Source: Leyella lascolaii (GTDB lineage: Bacteria; Bacteroidota; Bacteroidia; Bacteroidales; Bacteroidaceae). From it: a stretch of 64,000 bases of DNA. The notes below the pieces were generated by a model. That model searched no databases. It was not told where the DNA came from and was given only the letters and a program-made list of their open reading frames with translations. The stretch lies in contig NZ_LT556034.1 in the NCBI RefSeq assembly GCF_900079775.1, positions 1 to 64,000 on the forward strand. Direction: 5' to 3'. Made by a program: the position numbers and the translations under genes. The stretch's first letter is position 1; every line of letters starts with the position of its first letter. This document shows positions 57,576 through 64,000 of the stretch, piece after piece.

Positions 57576-59941
57576 GTTTGTTATTATTGACTCTAACTTC
57601 ACAATGTCTGTTTCTATCACCAGCGACTTCTCCGCGGCAATGAATATGAACTTCTTGTCAGGATTGGCTTGCCTGAAACCGTCGAACACCGATTCGCACA
57701 ACGAGACTGCATCAAACGCTGACATGATTATAAGATTGTCTCCGGCGTCTTCAAGACGATTCAGCTCGAGTATGCGATGAATCATGTTATTGAGCTTCAC
57801 GGCATTGGTGTAGACCGTATCAAGAGTGTGCCGTATCTGCTCACTGTCGGTCTTTTCCTTAAGAACGCTTACCGGTCCCATAATCAGGGACAGAGGTGTC
57901 TTAAGCTCGTGGGAAACGGCTGACAGGAAATTGACCTTCTTCTCGACATTCATCAGTGCCTGTGCCCTTTCGCGCTCACGCGCTCTCGCATGCCGCGTCT
58001 GCGCACATACCACAATATGCACCCTATAACAGAAAGCAACAGAAGGACATATAAAGAGACCGCCCAGACGGAAAGATAATACGGATAGCCCACACGGAGT
58101 GGGATAACGACAGGCGACTGCGGACTGCCGACGGTTTTTATCTGTATATCATAATCACCGGGACTCATGCCGGTCAGGCTTATCATGCCGGCTCCCTCCG
58201 GCATCGCAATCCATTCTTCGCTGCCGTCTGATGACTTCCTGACAAGCCTGTATTCTATATGCTGCACCACATCGGGAGAATAGTCAAGCGTACTCACAAG
58301 AAGTGACACGTTCTTATCATATGCCACCGACAGACCGGCGGGATTGCCAACCAGATTGTTCAGTCTGATGTCATCGCCTTCCGGACATTCCATCACCAGT
58401 CTGACAGTACCTATCTCCTGTGCCTTGCTGAGCGATGCCTTGTCAACTTCCACTATCTCGTCCAACGCTCCCAAAATCACCTTACCGCTTCCAGCATCAT
58501 CCCATATTGCCGTAAACGCATATCGGGGAACAGGAACAGCCGACGGAACAAGGGTGTTGCCGTCTATGTTCCACATGTTATTCAATGTGGAAACCCACAC
58601 TCCCGTTCCGACGGGAGCCATCGTCAGCACAGCGGCATCGTCTCCCGTATGCGGGAACTTCACATCAACCGTTCCGCCGTTTCTGTCTATGACAAGCGCG
58701 CCTCCGTCATAAGCACACCACAGGCGTCCTCTGCTGTCCAGACACATGTGTGAGGGCATGCCTCCCGAAACCTTTCTTACATCAATCCGCCTTATCTTTT
58801 TGCCGGTGACATTGTAACGGTATATGTTACTGTCATCATAAAGTAATATCCACAGATTCCCATCCTTATCGGCAACCATACTGTTCACATAGTTGTTTGA
58901 AAGTTCCTTGCCCATACGCAAGGAAATAAGCGAACTTATCTTTATGAAACGGCATACGGAAGAGTTTGAGGCTATGGACATGCCATGCTCTGTCCCCAGC
59001 CATATGTTATCATCCTTATCGGTCATGACACACCATATCTGATCACCGGAAAGTGAGCCGCTGTTACGGGTGTCGCGCTTGTAATGGGAAAGCGTTCCGG
59101 CATCATCGTAATACAGTCCGCCACTCGTCCCTACCAATATCTCACCTGACGCATTCCTTGCAATGCTCTTCACAATTGCGCCAGACAGTCCGCCCACACT
59201 GCCCCATCTCTCATGAGAAGGCTGATATGTGTACAGTCCTTCTCCGGTTCCCACATATATGGTATGCCCGTCCTTGCTCTCCACCATGCAGTTGACAAAC
59301 GCGCTCTTGCTGCTTTTAGCAAACACAGGCGAATCCACTTTGTAGAACCTTGAAGCATAAGCGTCATATCTGGCAAGGCCGGCATAAGTTCCGGCATATA
59401 TCACACCACGGCTGTCTATAAGCAGACTGTAGACCGAGCTGTGGGGCAAGCCTGAACTTATATTCTTCATTTCACCGCTTCTCAAATCCATACAGTACAC
59501 TCCGTTCAGACCACCGACGAACAAATGGCTGTCTTTGCGGGACATACATCTCACCTCTCCGACATGTCCGGACACAGGCTCTTCAGTCTTGCCACTTCCA
59601 CAATCATACACCTTCAGACCATGATTTGTGCCTATATAAAGCCTGTCCGCATATTCAACAATGGCATATATCTGTGAGCCGGAGAGGGCTTTCCCGCCAA
59701 CACGACGTGACGTCGAGCCGTCATAAAGATACAGTCCGCGACTCGTACCTATACAGACAATGCCGCGGCTGTCAGGATAAATACAGAACACAGCCGACCT
59801 TCTTCCGTCAACATCGACATTATGACACGTCAAGGCATGACTGTTATCTGATGTGAATATCACATTTCCCGCTACTTCAGATACACTACATGACACCACA
59901 AACAGCATGATAATCTGAAATAAGACTTTGTTGATCTTCAT
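57576..59941 (-). pseudogene. hybrid two-component (HTCS) sensor, frameshifted and truncated
   Basis: Signal peptide at the ATG at 59941 ('KVLFQIIMLFVVSCSVS'), then periplasmic propeller repeats ('IYPDSRGIVCIGTSRGLYLYDG', 'LLIDSRGVIYAGTYAGLARYD' and others), a Y_Y_Y domain near 560-630 and a membrane helix near 645-665. The frame then ends at 'RERVSAKGHRH'. An extra CG near 57980 causes this: without it the frame reads '...RERERERAQALMNVEKKVNFL' into HisKA 'VSHELKTPLSLIMG'. After 'KLESIITN' the histidine-kinase ATPase, receiver and AraC domains are missing, replaced by a GH2 end. Non-functional as a regulator. Confidence 0.85.
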
Positions 59942-60607
59942 AACGCAAAACGATTGAGTTGACATGACCGAATAATTATGCGACATTTGTTTTCAGACTG
60001 TTAACGGAATAAAATCATACAGATAGACATGGCGGAAATGTGTATGTTTCTTCATTTTAACAACTATGCGGTATCTGGATCATTAAGTTCAAACCGTTGA
60101 ATGCACAGTCTGTATACAACAGTTCGGCAAAATAAATGGTATCTCCAAGTAAATCTCAAATAAAACTGAAATAATTCTGCATTATTAAAAATGACAATAT
60201 CCGCACGCTCTTTGTAGCGTGTGAACATTTAACCATTGTATCTATTATTAGTTGATTATCAGTATCATACGCTCTAAACGGTAGAAAAGTGACTGTGTGG
60301 ATTCTGTTTAGATACGAAAGGGTAATAATTTAACGTATTTAACTTTCGTTTACATTGTATTCTCATTTTGGAACATTTCAAGTGACCACCAAGCAACAAG
60401 TATTGGGTATCAATGCAATAACATCACTCTTATATAATCCTACCCAGATTGCACATGATAGCAAATATACCTTGTATCATTGTCCATTCTCAAATTCTAC
60501 CTGTTTTATTTTATCGTTGATATGATTAGCGTAAGAACCTCTCTCTCGCAAAAATATAAGACAGGTGACATCTGTCAAGGATTGCAGCAATAGCAATACT
60601 TCCGATT
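59942..60607. other. AT-rich gap before the arsenic island
   Basis: About 665 bp without a recognisable gene, mobile-element end or RNA gene. Base composition becomes more AT-rich toward the right, in line with the genes that follow. Confidence 0.4.
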
Positions 60608-60934
60608 ATGCTAACTGCTGCTGACATTGAAAATAAGGTAAAGGGCTATGGATGGAAAGTCATAGGCATGTATAAAGTGCAGGATAACGGCAGACTTTCA
60701 CAAACAGACTACCGCAAGACAGTTTATGACGGTGGATATATGGATTATTGGTTTAAGTCAGACGGTCATCTTATAGGTTTCCACCATGGCGATACCGATG
60801 GTAAGTTCTATAACAAAACAGAATGGTTTTATGATGCTGTAACAGGATTTATCATGCGTGGTTTGGCAAGTCAAAGTATGCAAAGCCGCTATATGCAAGT
60901 TTTACGCTTCACAAAAACAGAGTCAAAATATTAG
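60608..60934 (+). CDS. hypothetical protein, possibly fragmentary
   Basis: 108 aa, 'MLTAADIENKVKGYGWKVIGMYKVQ', with many aromatic residues ('YMDYWFKSDGHLIGFHHGD'). No signal peptide, no domain recognised. A short frame at 60953-61024 (MQKLGDATDENGNLK...) may be another piece of the same region. It could be the end of a decayed gene at the border of the arsenic island. Confidence 0.4.
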   Translation: MLTAADIENKVKGYGWKVIGMYKVQDNGRLSQTDYRKTVYDGGYMDYWFKSDGHLIGFHHGDTDGKFYNKTEWFYDAVTGFIMRGLASQSMQSRYMQVLRFTKTESKY

Positions 60935-61128
60935 CAAATGTACACCATGCAGAAACTGGGCGATGCAACCGATGAGAATGGAAATCTGAAACTATTCTAT
61001 GGCATTGTGACCCACATTTTTTAAAATTACGCAAATCTCTGTATATAAATGTTTCAGCTTAGATGCAAGGTGCAAGCCATATATATAGATATATACTTGC
61101 ACCTATCCGAAAAAAATATGCCGAAAAA

Positions 61129-61166
61129 TTTGGCTATTTAAAACAATGTTCGCAACTTTGCGAACA
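61129..61166 (+). promoter_or_regulatory. arsR promoter and palindromic operator
   Basis: TTTG at 61129-61132 and CAACTTTG at 61153-61160 (20-bp spacing) form a near-consensus promoter. TGTTCGCAACTTTGCGAACA at 61147-61166 is a palindrome with 9-bp arms around 2 bp, covering the -7 box. This is the expected place for an ArsR operator: repressor bound there blocks transcription until arsenite releases it. Confidence 0.75.
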
Positions 61167-61185
61167 ATAAAAAAGGAGAATTGGA

Positions 61186-61512
61186 ATGAAAGAGAAACAG
61201 TACACAACAGAGCAGGAACAGATTGCTCGTTTTGCCAAAGCAATGGGGCATCCTGCACGGATGGCTATTCTTGCTTTCTTGGCAAAACAAGATAGTTGCT
61301 TCTTCGGTGATATTCACGAAGAACTACCTATTGCTAAAGCAACCGTTTCGCAGCATTTGAAAGAATTGAAAGAAGCTGGCTTAATTCAGGGGGAAATAGA
61401 AACGCCCAAAGTCCGGTATTGTATAAACCGGGAGAACTGGGAACTTGCCCGAAAATTGTTTGCAGCTTTTTTAGGGGATTGTAAATGTAAAGGTACATCG
61501 TGCTGTGAATAG
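61186..61512 (+). CDS. arsR: ArsR-family arsenite-responsive repressor
   Basis: 108 aa winged helix: '[19 protein letters not shown]' and '[21 protein letters not shown]' (recognition helix). Cys residues lie at the start of the helix-turn-helix ('DSCFFGD') and at the end ('[10 protein letters not shown]'), suited for trivalent arsenic binding. AAAAGGAG upstream looks like a Shine-Dalgarno site, unusual for Bacteroidota. First gene of the arsenic operon, just after the palindromic operator. Confidence 0.92.
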   Translation: MKEKQYTTEQEQIARFAKAMGHPARMAILAFLAKQDSCFFGDIHEELPIAKATVSQHLKELKEAGLIQGEIETPKVRYCINRENWELARKLFAAFLGDCKCKGTSCCE

Positions 61513-61537
61513 CAGTACCCTTTTTTTAGAATCTTCG

Positions 61538-61553
61538 TTCGTAGTTCTACGAA
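61538..61553 (+). promoter_or_regulatory. second palindrome after arsR
   Basis: TTCGTAG and CTACGAA arms around TT. It resembles the half-site TTCGCA of the first operator and lies in the 71-bp gap before the thioredoxin-like gene. It may be a second repressor site or part of a weak terminator. Confidence 0.4.
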
Positions 61554-61583
61554 TTACGATTGTTATATTAACTTTAAAGTAGA

Positions 61584-61823
61584 ATGACAATGGAAATTAA
61601 AGTATTAGGAACTGGGTGTTCAAGCTGTAAAGCCTTGTACGAAACCACCAAACAAGCTATTTCAGAATTAGGTTGCGATGCAACCCTTATCAAAGAGGAA
61701 GATTTATTGAAAATCATGGAGTATAACATTTTAGGGCTTCCGGCTTTGGTGATTGACGAGAAAGTCGTATCAGCCGGGAAAAAGTTATCCCTTGCAGAAG
61801 TGAAAGAGTTGATAACCAAATAA
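61584..61823 (+). CDS. small thioredoxin-like protein with CxxC
   Basis: 79 aa, 'MTMEIKVLGTGCSSCKALYET', with a Cys-Ser-Ser-Cys redox pair, and 'NILGLPALVIDEKVVSAG' with a cis-Pro. Member of the short thioredoxin/glutaredoxin-like family (MTH895/TM0996 type) often found in arsenic operons. It may reduce the ArsF/ArsG disulfides or arsenicals. Nine bp before arsF. Confidence 0.85.
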   Translation: MTMEIKVLGTGCSSCKALYETTKQAISELGCDATLIKEEDLLKIMEYNILGLPALVIDEKVVSAGKKLSLAEVKELITK

Positions 61824-61832
61824 AAGTGAACT

Positions 61833-62276
61833 ATGAGAAATTTATTTTATCTACTGATTGCAACGCTGGTCTTAGTTTCCTGTGGTAATGGTTCAAAGAA
61901 AAAGACCGGAGAAAACCAAGCGGAAGAAATACAGTCTAACCGCATAGAGGTTCTTTATTTTCATGGAGCGCAACGGTGTATCACTTGCCGGGCGATAGAA
62001 GCAAATACAGTAGCCATTTTGGATAGCCTTTATTCAAAAGAAAAAGCGGACGGTAAAATTATCTATAAAGTGATAGACATTTCAAAGAAAGAAAATGAAG
62101 CGATTGCAGACAAGTACGAAGTTACATGGTCGTCTTTGTTTGTGAACGGCTGGAAAAACGGTAAAGAGAATGTAAACAACATGACCGAGTTTAGTTTTTC
62201 CAATGCGAAAAATGCACCGGACAAGTTTAAAGAGGGAATTAAAAGCAAGATTGACGAATTGTTAAAACAGTTGTAG
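61833..62276 (+). CDS. arsF: ArsF-type lipoprotein, putative nitroaromatic-arsenical reduction subunit
   Basis: 147 aa. Lipobox 'LVLVSCGNG' with Cys17 gives a lipid anchor. 'YFHGAQRCITCRAIEANT' has a CxxC in a thioredoxin-like setting. Families named ArsF accompany ArsG in Bacteroides arsenic operons, where they are proposed to reduce organoarsenicals. The annotation is by family and neighbourhood. Confidence 0.75.
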   Translation: MRNLFYLLIATLVLVSCGNGSKKKTGENQAEEIQSNRIEVLYFHGAQRCITCRAIEANTVAILDSLYSKEKADGKIIYKVIDISKKENEAIADKYEVTWSSLFVNGWKNGKENVNNMTEFSFSNAKNAPDKFKEGIKSKIDELLKQL

Positions 62277-62277
62277 G

Positions 62278-62985
62278 ATGGATTTTCTTCAATCGCTATT
62301 AGATAACAGTTCTATTCCTGCTATTACAGCTTTTATATTGGGGATTTTAACGGCGGTTAGCCCGTGTCCGTTAGCGACCAACATAACGGCAATAGGATTT
62401 ATTAGTAAGGACATAGAAAACCATCACCGGATATTTATAAACGGATTGCTTTATACATTCGGCAGAATAGTAAGCTATACGGTTCTTGGCTTTATCCTTA
62501 TCCCTATTCTCCGTGAGGGGGCAAGCATGTTTATGGTTCAAAAAGTCGTAAGCAAGTACGGGGAAATGCTGATTGCTCCGGCGTTAATCATCATTGGAAT
62601 ATTTATGCTCGATATAATAAAACTCAATCTGCCGAAAATCAATATCGGCGGTGAAAGTTTGAAAAAGAGGACGAAAGGCGGTTGGGGGGCTATGCTATTG
62701 GGTATTTTATTCGCCCTTGCTTTTTGTCCTACCAGTGGAGTATTTTATTTCGGTATGCTTATGCCTTTGTCAGCAGCAGAAACGGGCGGGTATCTCTTAC
62801 CTGTAATTTACGCTATTGCTACGGGATTACCCGTAATCCTTGTTGCATGGATTTTAGCGTACAGTGTTGCCGGACTGGGTAAGTTTTATAACCGGATGCA
62901 AATATTCGAGAAATGGTTTCGTAAAATAGTTGCCATCCTCTTTATTGCGGTAGGAATTTATTATGCAGTAGTCTTTTATCTATAA
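62278..62985 (+). CDS. arsG: ArsG-type membrane permease (CcdA/DsbD-like)
   Basis: 235 aa with six or more membrane helices. 'LTAVSPCPLATNITAIG' and 'ALAFCPTSGVFYFGML' hold the Cys-Pro positions of CcdA-like proteins. In Bacteroides vulgatus such a protein is part of an arsenic operon and proposed to export organoarsenicals or pass electrons. Begins 1 bp after arsF. Confidence 0.8.
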   Translation: MDFLQSLLDNSSIPAITAFILGILTAVSPCPLATNITAIGFISKDIENHHRIFINGLLYTFGRIVSYTVLGFILIPILREGASMFMVQKVVSKYGEMLIAPALIIIGIFMLDIIKLNLPKINIGGESLKKRTKGGWGAMLLGILFALAFCPTSGVFYFGMLMPLSAAETGGYLLPVIYAIATGLPVILVAWILAYSVAGLGKFYNRMQIFEKWFRKIVAILFIAVGIYYAVVFYL

Positions 62986-63014
62986 CATAGAGTATCATTT
63001 TAAATAAAAACAGT

Positions 63015-63341
63015 ATGAAAAAGATAGAAATTTTCGACCCGGCAATGTGTTGCCCTACGGGTCTTTGTGGAACAAATATTGACCCTGAATTAATGCGTAT
63101 TGCGGTTGTTATTGAAACATTGAAGAAACAGGGTATCATCGTTACCCGTCACAATTTACGTGACGAACCGCAAGTGTATGTAATTAATAAAACAGTAAAC
63201 GAGCATCTGCAAAAACATGGGGCGAATGCACTGCCTATTACTTTAGTGGACGGCGAAATCACTGTTTCAAAAACCTATCCTACCACCAAACAAATGAGTG
63301 AATGGACGGGTATCAATTTGGATTTTATGCCCGTAAAATGA
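63015..63341 (+). CDS. arsD: arsenite metallochaperone ArsD
   Basis: 108 aa. 'IEIFDPAMCCPTGLCG' has Cys12, Cys13 and Cys18, the conserved arsenite-binding triad. Delivers arsenite to ArsA. Followed by arsA after 25 bp. Confidence 0.93.
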   Translation: MKKIEIFDPAMCCPTGLCGTNIDPELMRIAVVIETLKKQGIIVTRHNLRDEPQVYVINKTVNEHLQKHGANALPITLVDGEITVSKTYPTTKQMSEWTGINLDFMPVK

Positions 63342-63366
63342 GTATTCACCAGCTAATTATATAAAA

Positions 63367-64000
63367 ATGAAAACATTTAATTTATCAGATATAGATTTGA
63401 CGAAATACCTTTTCTTTACCGGAAAGGGCGGTGTAGGGAAAACTTCGATTGCTTGTGCTACTGCGGTAGGCTTGGCAGATAATGGAAAGAAAATACTTCT
63501 TATCAGTACAGACCCTGCTTCAAACCTGCAAGATGTGTTTAATCAAACACTGAACGGACACGGCACGGATATTCAAGAAGTACCCAGCTTGACGGTCGTT
63601 AATCTCGACCCGGAACAAGCCGCAGCCGAATACAGGGAAAGCGTTATCGCTCCTTTCCGGGGACAACTGCCCGAAAGTGTAATTCAGAATATGGAAGAAC
63701 AACTTTCAGGCTCTTGTACGGTAGAAATTGCGGCTTTCAACCAGTTTTCCGATTTTATCACGGATGCCGATAAAGCAAAAGAATACGACCATATTATCTT
63801 TGATACAGCCCCCACGGGACACACGTTGCGAATGTTACAACTGCCATCAGCATGGAGTACATTTATTAGTGAGAGTACGCACGGTGCATCTTGCTTAGGT
63901 CAATTATCCGGTTTGGAAGAACGGAAAGGTATCTATAAGCAGGCAGTTGAAACACTTTCGGATGCAAATGCAACCCGCTTAGTGTTGGTTAGCCGTCCCG
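63367..64000 (+). CDS. arsA: arsenite-transporting ATPase ArsA (partial, runs off the window)
   Basis: The open frame continues to the window end without a stop (211 codons seen). 'FFTGKGGVGKTSIACATAVGLAD' is the deviant Walker A, 'ILLISTDPASNLQDVF' and 'HIIFDTAPTGHTLRMLQLP' are typical ArsA motifs. It would energise ArsB or act with another pump beyond the window. Completes an arsR-trx-arsF-arsG-arsD-arsA order. Confidence 0.93.
   Translation, partial: MKTFNLSDIDLTKYLFFTGKGGVGKTSIACATAVGLADNGKKILLISTDPASNLQDVFNQTLNGHGTDIQEVPSLTVVNLDPEQAAAEYRESVIAPFRGQLPESVIQNMEEQLSGSCTVEIAAFNQFSDFITDADKAKEYDHIIFDTAPTGHTLRMLQLPSAWSTFISESTHGASCLGQLSGLEERKGIYKQAVETLSDANATRLVLVSRP

Overview
The window looks like a chromosomal segment of a Bacteroidota, order Bacteroidales, most likely Prevotella-like. 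Evidence: many promoters have the Bacteroidota form (TTG, about 20 bp, TAnnTTTG). Arginine synthesis uses the ArgF'-type (N-succinylornithine) carbamoyltransferase. There are a Bacteroidota-only DUF4290 gene, type IX secretion C-termini, a hybrid two-component (HTCS) regulator remnant, and MurA with Asp at the fosfomycin-reactive Cys position. The assignment is from sequence reading only.

Layout. 1-627: 5' end of a 16S rRNA gene on the minus strand, with its leader and promoter to about 919. 1.4-3.4 kb: a BI-1 membrane protein, then an Abi_2/AbiF-like HEPN gene whose leader has an attenuator-like hairpin, the layout of an RNA-antitoxin system. 5.2-10.8 kb: arginine/proline operon argR, acyltransferase, argG, pspC, argC, a 32-codon membrane ORF, argD, proC. 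12.7-18.5 kb: regulator, acyl-CoA ligase, proB, proA, argF'. 19.0-24.8 kb: tsaB, DUF4290, murA, rimM, dxr, rseP. Convergent to it, 25.2-30.6 kb on the minus strand: ppx/gppA-like, ppk1, nadD, gmk, yicC. yicC is preceded by a 154-bp tandem array containing promoter-like elements.

32.5-34.9 kb is a sigma-factor operon with a membrane-anchored partner, a secreted protein and a predicted beta-barrel. On the minus strand, 35.0-46.6 kb holds a DUF3943 protein, a GH172-like enzyme, a large GH2 beta-galactosidase-like enzyme, two secreted proteins with type IX sorting tails, and two related 68-aa leader-like proteins. 48.6 kb has a REP-associated tyrosine transposase (RAYT) flanked on both sides by GTAG-footed hairpin repeats. 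The same hairpins form a transposase-free cluster at 32 kb. 49.7-55.6 kb is a surface-glycan cluster: a glycosyltransferase, three Stealth-type sugar-phosphate transferases, a GT92-like enzyme and an LpxL-type acyltransferase. After a DnaQ-like exonuclease, 56.8-60.0 kb is a double lesion: an HTCS sensor with a frameshift, fused at its HisKA domain to the 3' end of a GH2 gene. 61.2-64.0 kb is an AT-rich, probably acquired arsenic operon (arsR, thioredoxin-like, arsF, arsG, arsD, arsA), cut off by the window end.

Long intergenic stretches are unusually rich in repeats: a roughly 195-bp palindromic element (three copies), an AAGGCTTTTCC-containing family (four copies), the 154-bp array and a stray relative, and the RAYT hairpins. 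The best leads are the RAYT/hairpin system, the Abi_2 gene with its attenuator RNA, the promoter-bearing array and the HTCS-GH2 deletion scar.
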